A stretch of 64,000 nt of DNA from Diplolepis rosae (GCA_030998225.1 JAPYXD010000698.1:1653001-1717000), one strand, 5' to 3'. Shown: positions 46,039 to 58,523, numbered from the stretch's first letter. The notes: a model not told the origin generated them from the letters alone. A program made the numbers and translations.

Positions 46039-46479
46039 AGGCCATGGATCAACCACATCAGCTGATGTATTGAGTCCCACGCGTATCAATTTTTTCCCCA
46101 CATTTAAAATTTTAAGTTGAAATAAAGCGGGGAAATTTTGGAAAACAATTAGAAAGTAGGAATAAAAAGTTATGGCAAAATCGTTGAGCGTAGAAAGAAA
46201 AAAAGTTTTATAATTCCCATATAATTTAGTATCTGCAGTGCGACACTACACATAGATAGCGCTTCCAAAAATTCTTTTTTTTTTTTTTTGTAATTGCCGA
46301 TAACTCCCAGTTTTAATTACTCAAAAATAAATTTTTTGCAAAATTTTTACTAAAACGAAGTTAACAGACGATCCTTACCGCCTTTTATTACGTGCTTTAA
46401 ATTTTCAAGTAGATATATTAGAAACAAAAAAAGTTATCTTACATGGTTCGATTAACGTGACCCGGTTGATCCATGGCCT
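46039..46479. mobile_element. AGGCCATG MITE, subfamily 2, in intron 2
   Basis: Termini AGGCCATGGATCAACCACAT and the inverse of AGGCCATGGATCAACCGGGT, flanked by TA (46,037-46,038; 46,480-46,481). The right arm (AAAACGAAGTTAACAGACGA, CTTTTATTACGTGCTTT) matches the copies at 19,164 and 8,661. The poly-T run near 46,277 is internal. Inserted in intron 2 of the zinc-finger gene. Confidence 0.75.
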
Positions 46480-46707
46480 TAAAGTTATGTAAAATAAATT
46501 GTCAAGACTTGTTTTTTTATCATTCCTCTACCTTTACTTTTAATTGCCTTTATTCAAGAAGGTATCTATAAAAAAAGGAGAGAGACAGGTATACGTAGTA
46601 TACATACGAATTGTGTGAGCAATTTTAAAACTCCGGACGGTAGTGTGCTAATTTATCAAATGTCGAGTATAAAACTGGATAAATGCTGCCGCGCCCTTCG
46701 GAAAAGA

Positions 46708-46830
46708 GTGGTAATCTACATTTAAAACTTGGAAGCAAAAAGGCGCACAATTTAACACCATACATGTAAGGACTAATACGTATGTGCCTTTTTGTTTCCA
46801 AAATTAAAGTGTAGATATTCACTGTCTCCA
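46708..46830. repeat. Fold-back in intron 2
   Basis: GTGGTAATCTACATTTAAAA, then CTTGGAAGCAAAAAGGCGCA, is mirrored by TGTGCCTTTTTGTTTCCAAA and TTAAAGTGTAGATATTCACT. A chance 142-codon open frame on the minus strand (46,625-47,053) runs across this palindrome and is not called as a gene. Confidence 0.6.
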
Positions 46831-47282
46831 CAAGTATGGCAGAATAGAGGAGGTACACAAGTACATTTTGCTTTACCTTCATGTACGTAAGACCTTTGAA
46901 TATGAATTTTAAGGCTAGCAAATAAGGAGCCGTTAAACCATAATGTATTGACGTGTGAGTGAAAAATTTAAAAGAAATCAACGCTGATAAAAAATTTTGA
47001 ATTAAAAAAAGATCAAAATCTGTAAGTACTCGAAATTCAATATAATTGTACATAGTTTAATCTATCTTCACTCAACGGTTTAATATAGCATTTTCCCGAT
47101 TTTCACCGATTCAAATTGAATTCTTAAGAGTTAAAAAGCTGTCATAAAAATGTCTTACGCTTTAACTTTCGGTTAAACTGCATCTAAAGAGATTTAATTG
47201 AAACCCTTATTGAAGTAAAATTGATCCAAAAACGAAGGAAAACTGCTCTCTGCATTAAAAATATTAAATTAAATTGAATTAC

Positions 47283-49964
47283 CTCAATCTTTAGGATGCT
47301 GTGATCTTTACTGCACTGCGGCGGTACCAAATCTGGGTATTTCCTTCCATCAAAATTCAATTCAGAGGAATTAGTATCCGAAGATTGAGACATCTGATCA
47401 GAATCCTTCGAAGCACTAGAATCTTTCGACTTATCGTCATCTCCACTATCCCTACTGACTATTTCGTATGAATCATTCTTCTTCTTTATCGTAATACTTA
47501 TTCCAATACCTGAATCTCGATCACTACTAGATCTTGCGACGAGCATTTTCTCCTCTATCTTGTGTGCTGTTCTGCACTTCTCTTTATGCAAGAACAATGT
47601 ATGTGGATCACGAAAGGCCCTTCCACATTCGCAAGTAGTTTCACTTGAACTATAAGAGTTCATACTAAACCGTGTAGATCTTCTATTACTGTCCCTTGAT
47701 TCTGAACTCGACGAATGAGCAATGCTTTCATTGTAAGACGTTCTTGATTCATTCTCAACGTCTATATTCGTGTCCATATTCATTGCAGATTCATTGAAAG
47801 TCGAAATGTTTATGCTACTCTTTTCGACTCGTGGAGCCTTCAAAATATTTTTATAATTATGCTTAATGAGGTGAATGTTCTCTTTGGTCTCACCTTTCAT
47901 CCTATGTTTCTGTCGATGAACTCTCAAACTTTTTGCAGTTGCATAGTATCCATTACAAATCGTACACTTATTCGCCGTCTTTACAGGGTTAGCAGATCTT
48001 CGGACTTCTAAATTCTTAACCAATGGGTCCTTAGGCACTGGACTCTGGACCAATTTTTGAGCTGGTTCTTCAGTTCTGCGTCTTTTTCTTTTCTGTAAAG
48101 TGAGCATCTTACGTCTTCTCTTCTTTTGAGATTTAGCGGCTGAGGTCATCTGTTGCGTTTCTGGTTTTGGTATCACTTCTAATTTTGGTATGACATTCGG
48201 TTTTTCTTCAAGAACTTGGAAACCCAAAGTATCTTTAGTCGTATTATTGGTAAAGAGTGGAGTATCCTTCATCACATTCTCAGGACAACGAATCTTATGA
48301 TAATCTATGACGTGCTTTCTTATGTCTTTACATTTCCGAGCACACAAAGTACACTTCACGTACAGCGTTGAAGCTTTTGGAGCTTTTTCTTTAGGACGAA
48401 CTTCTACTCTTGCTGGAGTAGAATCTTTTGCAGGAACCTTTGCCTTAGAAAGTTCTTTTTCAGCACTCTGCGGTGAAAGAAAAGTTGGATTGATTTTGCT
48501 GAATGTGCTTCCTCCGCTCGGAGGAGATTTGAAATATCGGTCCAAACTGACTTGTTTTGGAGTCGTTATTACGTTTTTGTTACTCTCTTCTACCTTAATC
48601 ATTACGTTAGCTGGTTTATTTAAAGGGTTGTGTTTCTTATATGGCTTCCTCAACATTGGTATGACAATTCCATGGCGTGCGTATGCGTGATTTCGAAGCT
48701 TAGAAATAGACATAAATTCCTTTTTACAAGATGTGCATTGATACCTTTTTAGCAGTCGTTTAATAGGAGCTATTACCGATTTAGGTTTATTCTTTTGAAG
48801 CGATTCGCTTTTCTTTGGTGATAAGAAGAGTGCCTCTTCAGCGATTTTCTTATCCGATGATTGAAGGTAATCTTGTGGTTGTTCAGGTTCTTCGACTTCT
48901 TTTTTTATGACTCGAAGCTTAGAATTCAAATTTTTCACCTTGCCACATTGCATAGGAATTCCATGAACTTCAAGGCAGTGTACACGAAGGTACCACTTCT
49001 TAGTGTACTTCTTTCCACAGATAGTACAAACGTTCATGTGTTTCTGTAAGTCTCCGGTGTGTTTCACATTAGTAACTTGCTTGGTTGGCATTGGGGGAAT
49101 AAAAGGCTGCGGATTACGTCCTCCGCGCATCAAGGGAACAATGACGTTATGTTCTTTCAAGTAGTGCAATCGCAAACTTTTCATGCAACTGTATCTTTTA
49201 CCACAAGAATAACAGGAATGTCTTTTAAGTAGATCTTCAACGGTGTAATCATTGGGATTTGATTGTTGTGCTAACCATCGTTCATGTAATTCGGTTAAAA
49301 TTCCATGTTCCCGTAAAGAGTGACCAGCCAATGAGCGAGCTTCTGCATATCTAACACCACAAGTTTGGCAGACGTGTGGCTTCGAAATTTTTTTCTTGGA
49401 ACGAACCATTTCTTTAGTTTGAGACACTTGCTTGCGACGGGAAAAACTCTTAGGACCAGAAACTTGTTTAGGAAAAGGAATTTCATTCAGACGTGGGAAA
49501 TCTTTAGATTCTTCATTACTAGAAAAAAGTTCTCTGATGGAAGGAACTTCCTTGGATCGTGATATTTCATTAGAGATGGAGTTTATCGCATGAACTTTTG
49601 CAACGTGTACTCGTAGATTCCGATTATCAGTGTATTGTTTATCACAGTAAGAGCAAGTATATAATCTTTTCCAGCTCTTGATAGCGAATTGGAAATTGGG
49701 TAATGCTGCATTTCCGTTGTTTAGAACGGGATGGTACTGCATAGGCTCTGGTGTCGAGGGTTTTGAATGATTTTGCATGGCATCCTGGAATGCTGCTGCA
49801 TAATTCTCATTATTCTTTTCACTGGGATGCGTGAGCTGCAGATTCTTGATAACCTTCAGAGTCTCCCAGATTTTGTCACATTTTTCAAGAAGAACACAAC
49901 AGTTTTTTAAATTAAAGTGTTCCTTATAAAATGATTCCCTATTCCCTTGGTCCATCTTGATATT
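47283..49964 (-). CDS. C2H2 zinc-finger protein, exon 2
   Basis: Acceptor TTTCTTTCCAG ends at 49,965. The exon runs 894 codons in phase 0 from NIKMDQGNRES to KDHSILKIE, with donor GAG then GTAATT at 47,282. Eight fingers are widely spaced, mostly of the form CxxCGKxYxxxxSLRxHxxxxH: YTCSYCDKQYTDNRNLRVHV, HVCQTCGVRYAEARSLAGHS, HSCYSCGKRYSCMKSLRLHY, NVCTICGKKYTKKWYLRVHC, YQCTSCKKEFMSISKLRNHA, VKCTLCARKCKDIRKHV, NKCTICNGYYATAKSLRVHR and TTCECGRAFRDPHTLFLHKEKC. Basic runs (QKKRRRKMLTLQKRKRRR) are likely nuclear localisation signals. IKKE, IKVE and LKIE match the SUMO consensus. The donor is weak at +5, and read-through adds 33 residues to a stop at 47,184. MDQ is a possible alternative start. Confidence 0.9.
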
Positions 49965-50009
49965 CTGGAAAGAAAACAATAATCAAACAAGAGTAAACTT
50001 TATATGTAT

Positions 50010-50215
50010 TTCTTAAACATACAAGCTTTTCTGACAACTCCACTTTTATTTTTGGAGTTTCTACTCAAAGTACGCGGAAAAAATGTAGACACGCAGATGC
50101 GTCAGTTATACGTCAGTATAACAGCCATGTTGCAGGCTAGTAGCAACAGATACTCTGCTTTCTGGCGTACAGTTGCGCCCACTAAACAATAGTAAAGAGG
50201 CGAAACTGTAATCGG
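50010..50215 (-). promoter_or_regulatory. Possible alternative promoter in intron 1
   Basis: A less AT-rich patch just upstream of exon 2. Exon 2 has its own early ATG (MDQGN) 10 bases after the acceptor, so a transcript starting here could encode a form lacking exon 1. There is no TATA box or clear donor. Inference only. Confidence 0.2.
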
Positions 50216-50511
50216 GAACTTTTCTGATTTTGATTGCAATTTCGGGACCGATAGTCATAACAAAATACCATTATCACAGTTACTGCTACCTTCCTCAGAA
50301 ACTAGGTAAACAAGTTTTATGATTAGCCACAAATTTATCTTTAAATAGTCATGTGTGGTTTTGCACGTAATGGGATGGCACTACAAGAAGTACGAGTATC
50401 TTAGCGTTTGGCACTATGGTTATATCAACAGATACAAACTGTGTACCCAGGATTGTGTAATTATGGGATACTAGAGATTTTTTAAATTAAAGGCTAGTTG
50501 ATCTACCTTTT

Positions 50512-50566
50512 GATAAGCTCCAGATAAACTTATCGCATGTTAAATCATGTGGGATAAGTTTACCTG
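50512..50566. repeat. Hairpin in intron 1
   Basis: CAGATAAACTTATC is mirrored by GATAAGTTTACCTG around a short spacer with CATGT/ACATG-like words. Probably part of a decayed MITE; 50,490-50,700 has other words such as GATCCTACAGAAGATCTCAT. Confidence 0.5.
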
Positions 50567-50759
50567 TAACGTATCAGGTGTTTCTATAGAATCCTGCATG
50601 AGATCCTACAGAAGATCTCATACGCCATCATACATAGAACGACTGTAGGAAAATGAAACGAGTACAGAACACCTGAATGAAAACCTATGAGACTGAAAAA
50701 AATGTTTTTTCTGGGTAGTTGCTTTCAGCAGCAACTACGACTGCGCATAATTTTCCTTT

Positions 50760-51420
50760 TACTCACGGAATACTTTGTAGTTTACCGTTCTTACAAAGTT
50801 ACGTGGATTTTTAATATACATATGTATATATTAAAATGAAATATTGTAATTCTACTTGAATTTAAAAAAATCATAAACTACAAAGTATTCAATCATTAAA
50901 GAACACCACTGCGGTGCCGGAGCTGTACTAGAAAGCCACTGAGCACCAAAAACAATTTTAGTTATTTATATAGGTTTTTATCCAGGTGCTCCGGTGGATT
51001 CCTATGTAGGATCCCATACAGATTTCTTTAACTTCACCCGCATTATTTTCCTACGATCAAATCCTACGAAATAAAATCCGAGCCTGGGGGAGCAACTTAC
51101 GAGCTCCAATTTTACATAGGTTTTATTTTAATCTTTTTTTTTTTGGGTGAAGATGGTCAAGGAACCTTGGTCTCCCAACAAATCCAGGCCCTGGGACAAT
51201 CAACTTTTCCCTGACCACTTTGCAGGCCTGCCAACGGTCTTTCTATGTATGGCGACGTATTGGATCCTATGTAGAATTGTAGGAACATAACACGACGTAA
51301 AGCTGCTGGAGTCCCATGAAGGAGTAAAACCGAAAGCGTAAGGGAGCGAGAAACAGAATATGATTCTATACAGTTCCGTTCCACACTGAACTAAGGAAAA
51401 AAAGTAACCGCTTTTTTACG
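50760..51420. repeat. Decayed inverted-repeat DNA in intron 1
   Basis: TACTTTGTAGTTTA (50,769) is mirrored by TAAACTACAAAGTA (50,875). CCTATGTAGGATCCCATAC (50,999) and GGATCCTATGTAG (51,261) recall the termini of the element at 60,462. A 75-codon minus frame (51,157-51,384) falls in this repeat and is not called. Confidence 0.4.
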
Positions 51421-51472
51421 ATTTCAGTTGCCCGAAATGAAGTAGTATAGATGCGAAGTGATCCTATAGACC

Positions 51473-51549
51473 ATATCAGGTGAGGGGCTGTAAAGAGTAG
51501 ACATCCAGTACTTTGTTTTCGTGAAGAGGGGCCCTCACCTGATATGGGC
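51473..51549. repeat. Short palindromic element in intron 1
   Basis: CCATATCAGGTGAGGGGC is mirrored by GGGCCCTCACCTGATATGG about 77 bases end to end. The arms are about 18 bases and nearly perfect. No clear target duplication. Confidence 0.6.
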
Positions 51550-52854
51550 CATTTTGTGTATCCCGAAAGATCTTGTCAGAACCGTTTACGATTTGTCAGC
51601 TGCTGGTATAAAAGGGAAAGAGTTGAGCAGTTACTAATAGCGCAGAATTTAGACAGTTTTTTGGACAAGTAGAATAAGGAATTGTTATGACCCACGGAGT
51701 CTAATCCAATGAGGTCCCATAGATCTTTTAATTCAAGAGCGGAAGCAAATATGACGTCGTTTTTTAAAACGAAAAGATCTTTTGTACCAGAATTTTGTGT
51801 GTGTAGGTATTTCGGCACTGATCAATGGTAAGGCAGGTTTCTACTGTTGGTAAATGACTGTTTTATCAAAAACGTTTTTACTTTGAACTATAAAGCGGGG
51901 ATTTCAAATCTACAAAACGCATTAAAAATATTTTCTATTGACAACGGATTATTTAAACATCACAAGGTAAAAATAAACTATGTTCGTTGGAATTAACACA
52001 TTAATATAGAATAAAAGTACTTGGCGTGATAAAAACCTAATATGTTCATTTTATTACAAAGTGATTTTAAATATGTGCTCTGTTTAGCTACTATAAATAA
52101 TACAATTAGGTATCTATAATATTATTTATAATAGAAACTTTTTATTACACATCATTCTAAAATCTTAAAATATTAAGACATAATTTCAAGTATTTCAAAC
52201 TTCACCATCTATTAATTTAGATATAATTTTGAGGTTAATTTTTGTCATCATATAAACGTTTAATACAACTCGATAGAAATTATGTTAATACTGGTAAAAT
52301 ATATTTATGAAATAATTATTATTTAAATTATAAAAATTTATGTATAACTTGCTACCGATTTCTGGTCTGCATTAGGTTATAATTTTTCTTGAAAAAATCG
52401 AATTTCACACTTATCAAACATATTCAATTACAATACTGTTATCAACATACTAAAAGTGTTTTCTCAAAATATATATAAATTCAAGAATTTGAAAAAAAAT
52501 CAAGAAATGATGACAGTAAATTGAATTTGATTTCTAACTCGCGTCTGGGTAGAATCTATGGTCACTTATGTGGCTTTTACAAAACACCGGGGAATCTTCC
52601 TGGGCCTATCAAATCTAAATCAATCACCATTCCGAAGTCTGTCCAACAATAAATCATTTATAAATTCTTCAAATGAACAAAAATTTATATAAAAATTAAA
52701 ATTTTTAGAAAATAACCATCTTTTCAGAGATCAAACTGACACAATGAACAGGTTGTAGTCAAGAATCAATGAGCAAAAGTCGAACTTCGGGTGTCATGTT
52801 TGAGCCGTTGTTATTCAACAATGTGAAAAATATATTAATTTCATTTTTACTCAC

Positions 52855-53013
52855 GCTGGGAACTGATTCTGGCGTAACTGTAGACACAACATCGTAACTA
52901 TCATCTTCGACTTCTTGCTTGACTGTGATAATCGTGTTGCCCGATGTGGGAATGCTATTATCCGGTTGAAGATTTGAAATACTTGTAAAAACTTCGGATG
53001 TAATTTCATTCAT
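52855..53013 (-). CDS. C2H2 zinc-finger protein, exon 1
   Basis: ATG at 53,013 (context CCATAATGAATG) opens 53 codons: MNEITSEVFTSISNLQPDNS, a central VKQEVEDD, and TPESVPS. It ends at the donor AGC then GTGAGT (52,854). Codons further upstream in frame offer only GTG. VKQE fits the SUMO consensus and the exon has no finger. Its phase-0 end joins the phase-0 start of exon 2 in frame. That the three exons form one gene is inferred from phase, strand, order and matching protein style; intermediate small exons in the 2.9 kb intron cannot be excluded. Confidence 0.7.
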
Positions 53014-53220
53014 TATGGTGTAAATACTGCTCACCACAATTATTCACAAAGAAACACAAATTTGTCCTGAACGCTAACGTTGAGAGCGTGGACTAGCGGA
53101 CATCTTTGCACTCTGGCGCTGTTTCATATTTTCTTCCTCTCCCGATACGATTCGCCGGTTCTCCTTCCATTCGATTTTCCAGTCCCGGAACAGTAGCGTA
53201 CAAGCCATGGGGTGAACCAA
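53014..53220 (-). promoter_or_regulatory. Probable promoter and 5' UTR of the zinc-finger gene
   Basis: A CG-containing, less AT-rich stretch directly upstream of the exon 1 ATG (words GCGCCAGAGTGC, CGAATCGTATCGGGAGAGG, GTTCCGGGACTGG on the minus strand). There is no obvious TATA box, in keeping with a broadly expressed TATA-less promoter. Confidence 0.4.
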
Positions 53221-55738
53221 AAATATTCAAACTTTTTTTTGTTGTATTTTTATTTATTTTACTTTTCAGCTTTATTTAGAACAATATACTTGATTTTTTT
53301 GTTCAAAAAATTAATTCAGATTACTTTTTTTCCCAGTTGCTACTGAATTATATGACAAATTGTAACTAGAATGATTAATATAATTTAAATATGTTACAAT
53401 ATGCTTTTCAACACAGATTGCATTGATAAATTAATGTTTAGATTAACTAGGATATTAGCATAAGCTTTTCTTTGATCTAGCCTTATAAAACAAGGTATTG
53501 ATAAGTTTTAAACCCAATACCTTGTTCGCGGATTGGTGTATCAAATAATTGTTAAATTTCGCAATAAAGTATTAGATATGATAAAATGGTACGTTGTTGG
53601 AAAAATTGGCTTTAGGGTCCAAAAATGATAAAGTTGATTTAATTTGCTAATTCTTAATACCTCGTTAAAGAAAGATGTTTCATTAATGCAGATATTACAT
53701 TATTTCTATTGTTTTACATTACACTTGAAGCTGAGTGATATGTAATATGTACCATCTGGTTTAGTCAGTTTTGGCAAAATCTTCTATCAGGGTTAAAGTA
53801 CTGCCTAATGATATGCAAAAGAAAACAAGTAGAGTAGATTTTATGCTACGAATACTGTATCCATGAATCCAATAATACTAGGCAGTTTACAATCATAAAG
53901 GAAAGTAAGGGATGCAATTTTATCATAACTTGAATGTCTTACAATTTTTTGTTGACATCAGCTTTTTACAATAAAGTTCATCATTTATTCATTTTTTATT
54001 GTCCTATCAGCAAAAAACGAAATTAAGAACCTTTCTGGATTCAAACAAGAATTGAAAGTTATTTGTTGATACAGCAACTATTCGGAAGTTGAAATCCATA
54101 TACTCTTTTACATAATTTATCATTTCTTAAAATATCATTAAGATAACTTTATTACTTTAGGAAAAAATGGGGCAGCATACATGTTTCGTCGGATGGTAAT
54201 TTGTAACATTATTGGGTGACATGCTCTATGTTTCCTTCTCTGAATTTACATTGCATATCAGCACTTTGCAGTTTCTAGCTTCTTAACCTTGAGATCAAAG
54301 TGTTTCATGATTAAATGGTTTTATGTGCATTAGATCACAGTTCTGGGGCTAAAAGGTACGCTCCTGATTCGTTCGTGATACCCCGGGTCTCGGAGGGGAG
54401 CCAAGCTGGGCGAGTCCAAGCTGTCCAAGACCCAGGCTTCAACAAGCTTGGAAGAAAGTGGCTCTGGAAATTCAAAGGATCACGTGATTGAGGTAACGTG
54501 ATGCCAGTCACCTCTTGATGAATCCTAGACTCTAGTCATTCAGAGTTAGGACACCTATTCTGGTTTTAGATCTGAAGTCTTGTTATACTATGACCTAAAC
54601 AGTGGATCCCAATACATGAAATACCCCATTCATTTATAAATGATAATCGCTATTCATTAATTACTAAATATTTTACAGTCGATAGCATCTCTTTTTCATA
54701 GAAAGATTCAAAATTCTTTCAATTTTTGAAATTTAACTCAAGATGGCCAAATGTCACCCGTTAATACTTATTCAATTCGATTGCACCGTCTTCTGTTGAT
54801 TTCCTCGTTTGACTCGAGAAATTAATTCCCACAGCTAGGTGTGGAATTCATACAAAATCAAGTTGGTTATTTTTGCGTAAGGCAACATTTCATTTAGGAT
54901 GTGTTTACTGCCCAGATACTCTGATTGGAAAGATAATAATTCAACTTAATTTGTTATCGAATACGTTCCCATATACTTGAATAATTCCACTTGGTTAAAT
55001 TTTGTTGTCAAGCACTATAATCGATGTAGTACATGCGTACTCTACATAGCTTATCTTACATTAGTGTCGATCGACTGATGTCTACAGAAGAAACTTGTGT
55101 TGGTTGACCAGTTTATTCTAATGGATATATTACTGTTCGTTTTCGAACATTATTGATTATTACAAATGTCTTGAGTCCGACATGGAAGATGCGCGAGAGA
55201 CGAACAATATCCAGGGTATATTCTTGAGTATAATATGTACATGGTATTAGTATATCATGTTTTGTAAGAATTATAGCCAATAATGATTACAAAGTTCAAT
55301 CAATAACAGCTTCTACTCTAATTAACATTTATTTGTGTCTTCTGTAATATCGCACATAATGGGATCATAGAGTAGAAGACTATAGATTTCTTTTCAGGAA
55401 AATTAGCCAGTAAAAGTTTAATTTAAGGTTAAACGTTGCCTTGTCAGCAATAAGATTTTACTATACAGATCAATAATTGTATATTATCATTTAACGACTA
55501 TTAAATGAAATATTCCTCATAACCAGAACTAATTTACCAATTTATGGCAATATTGAAAGTTTAGGCCAACAATTGCAGAGGGTTCATGTATTATAACAGC
55601 AATGACAAAAGTTGCATTTACAATCTCTTCGACGAAACTGAACAAATGGTGTATTCGGGACTAATCCACGCCTACAATTTAAGGGACATCTACTCCTATT
55701 TCTCGGCAGAAAGCCATTAATCTGGTAAACTCTCTGAC
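53221..55738. other. Intergenic, with one perfect hairpin
   Basis: AT-rich. 53,489-53,526 is a perfect 12 bp hairpin (AACAAGGTATTG / CAATACCTTGTT, 14-base loop). A GC-richer patch at 54,350-54,480 (CCCCGGGTCTCGGAGGGGAG) has no long frame. No gene was seen. Confidence 0.4.
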
Positions 55739-55742
55739 TTAA

Positions 55743-56156
55743 CCCTCCTATGGGCTCGTGTAGCTTTCAGGTCACATGCTAATATATCGACATTTTACCA
55801 AATAATTTTAGTTTTTTCACAAGATGACGTGTACGTCTTAATTATATTATCTCTGAGATAACCAATAACAATATTGATGACGGTTGGCAGCACAATCAAC
55901 CTGAAATATCAAAGTAAATGCCGAGGTATAAGCCATTCTAAAATCAGCGAGACAACGTTCATCGTTATATGAACGCTGTAGTAAGCTTATCCCATCGTTA
56001 TTTCTCTTCGCGGCGCGTTGTGTATAGCTACACTTGTCATTTCTTTCCTTAACCGTTGATTTTTAATTTTTTTAAATCATGATTTTAGAGTGGCTTACTT
56101 CTCGGTAAATGCCTTGTAAGTTGTATATTTTAGAACAAAATTTGTCCCATAGAGGG
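55743..56156. mobile_element. piggyBac-like MITE, TTAA duplication
   Basis: Ends CCCTCCTATGGGC and the inverse of CCCTCTATGGGAC sit exactly between TTAA (55,739-55,742) and TTAA (56,157-56,160). CCC-beginning termini with TTAA target are the hallmark of piggyBac-type elements. 414 bp, non-coding, short termini of about 13 bases. An internal hairpin GTTCAT/ATGAAC lies near 55,960. Confidence 0.65.
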
Positions 56157-56157
56157 T

Positions 56158-56394
56158 TAAAGTGACCTTATTTGAAAAGCTCAAATGCAGGACGCAACAG
56201 TTGAATTTGGGGGGAAGGGCTCGAATTTAATTAGAAAAAAAATTCTGCAACAAAGCTACATTTACTCTCTTTTGCGGAATATTTTACGAAAACTAGTCTT
56301 CCGCAGGATATTTTACAGAAGGTTTACCTTCTCAGGATACATTGCCCAAATGCAGGACTGTCCTACAAAATACAGGAAAAATGGTCACTTTACT
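56158..56394. repeat. Fold-back element adjoining the piggyBac-like MITE
   Basis: TAAAGTGACCTTATTTGAAA with AAATGCAGGAC is mirrored by GGACTGTCCTACAAAATACA and AAAATGGTCACTTTACT. It starts at the TTAA that also ends the previous element, so one may have inserted at the edge of the other. Confidence 0.55.
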
Positions 56395-58500
56395 CTAACA
56401 ACGCTGGGTGAAAAAGTCTGCCTATAACAAATCAACATATCTCCAATACGTCACCGAGATATTGCTGCGCAAACTCGTCTTAACCTGTTTGTATTTGTAT
56501 TATCTCATTTTTTCATGTGCCTTGTCCGCAAGAATTGGTTCCTTCATTCTTTGGGTAGCAACCAACCATGGCCAGGTGGTTTGGACGACCACTTCTGTTT
56601 CGGTGAACTCCGACGAAGCGAAGCTGGCGACGAGGGGAGAGCCAAAATGTTGAGTTGTAGCATCGTAGCATGGTTGTAGTGGTGAGATACCCGACCGGCT
56701 GCTCTTTCAACTCTACCCACGGTTCCGCTATTCCCACATACTTTTATATTATGCCGTTCACTTAAATAAAATGATTTCTAACTTTCTCCGACATCTGACT
56801 AACACTATTCTAGACAAATGTCGAAATAATACCTGTATACTTCATATTGTATCCTAATATTGTAAACAACGACAAAATATCTAAAACATCACTATGCTAG
56901 AAAAATGAAAATTTGACAACGTAATTAACCCTTTTCTATAAATTAATGTAAGTATTTGTAGAAATCAGAAATCTTGGACTACGTTTGTTAAGTTGTGGCA
57001 TCACTACATATAGTAATAATTGACTTTACACAGACATACTACTGTTAGTTATGAAGGTTCAGAAATTGCAAGAATAGTAATTAAAAAAAAGTATTATCTC
57101 AGTTATGGTAATGTTATTCATATTCAAAATGACTGAATAACAAGTGTTTCTTTAACTACAAACCATAAAGATTAGCTGATCGTTCTTCTAAAACATTGTC
57201 TCTGCTAACTACATTCCAGCCATATTATACTTTCTGAGAGTCTAGCATTATTAAACCATTTTTTTCTTTAATGAAGGGTTAAATCTTGATCAGGAATGCG
57301 TTTACTTTTATTTTTATCAGCATTCCTTTTTACCAAATATCTACAATCCATAAAAACAAGATAGTGCTGGATGAGGTATTAGGAGTTTGGAACCAGCTGG
57401 AGAAGTTATGTGCTACTTGGGACAAGCAACGTCGCAACCGATTAACAAAGCCTTTGTTGGTCTCCTTTCTCTAAAAAATTGCATGGCAACACTGTGTGGC
57501 TTAGTTTCCCCGGGGCTAGAGAGTAGAAATACACGGAACGCCGAAGCTGAACATGTGGCTTTCCTATGCTTGTTAACAGCTGCGCATGTGCATTCTCGTA
57601 TAAACGACCGAGGTCGACCCCGAGCGTATTTCTTTAAGCTCTGAACAGAACTGCACTGAAAAATGCAACAGTATTTGATTGCGTTATATCCATAAATATG
57701 AGTCAAAAGACAATTATTGCATCAGATTTTTTGTTATCTTTCATGCAGTTTAGTAATATGGACTCTTAAGTAGAATAGAGTTTCTTAAACACAGATCCGA
57801 ATGAAGATCAGAAAATCAAAAAATGGATACTTTAGTATTTTCAACCATTTTATTATTTACTCTATTTCATTAATTCTTAGTACAATCCTACTTTGCAAGT
57901 ATTTCTCAGATCAGATAGATTGAAGGATGGTTTAAACAACTGACAATTGGCTGAAGAAGTGCATTAGTGCTGACTCATGAACATCGAAATTCAGTATTAA
58001 CCTAATGCTATGTCGGTTGTAATATGAAGAAAATTGTATTCTGCAAGTTAAGATGTTCCATAGTAAAATAATGGGTATTTTAACCATTGGACTATAAATA
58101 CCAGTCTTATTGATAGATATGGCTAATGAATCCTGAATATTACTTTCGATGGCCGTGAAACAGAATTTGACGAATAACGTTTATCTTGAGCTCGAGTATG
58201 TTCAGTTGGCTATAAATAGAAAATAAGCTTCGTAATCATCCAGATAATACAAAAACATGTTAAAGATTGCCTAAATATTGGTCTGTGAAGTTGGGATGAA
58301 ACATTCATTGACAGAATAATACATATCCGCTTGAATAAGGTTGAGGAAACAGTATCTAGGAATTCCAAGGTTGAAAAACATCAAATTTTCTGCTGTTGTT
58401 TTCTCTAACAGTATTTGTCCTTATTAGAAAACGCCACGTATGATTTTAAGAGAGGATCAACGGGATTTTTCTTGAATAGATACTTATATGAAGTGACAAA
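56395..58500. other. Intergenic, two GC-richer patches
   Basis: 56,500-56,740 and 57,390-57,650 are less AT-rich and open on both strands (up to 97 codons), but no frame has a motif, splice pattern or family I recognise. They could be promoters, decayed exons or repeats. Confidence 0.3.
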
Positions 58501-58523
58501 CTAAGGGGGTAGGGCGTCCGCCC

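Noticed and set aside
46625..47053. 142-codon minus-strand frame with hydrophobic residues and an ATG
   Set aside because: It lies in an intron and runs through a fold-back palindrome. No motif, and the sequence is explained by the repeat.
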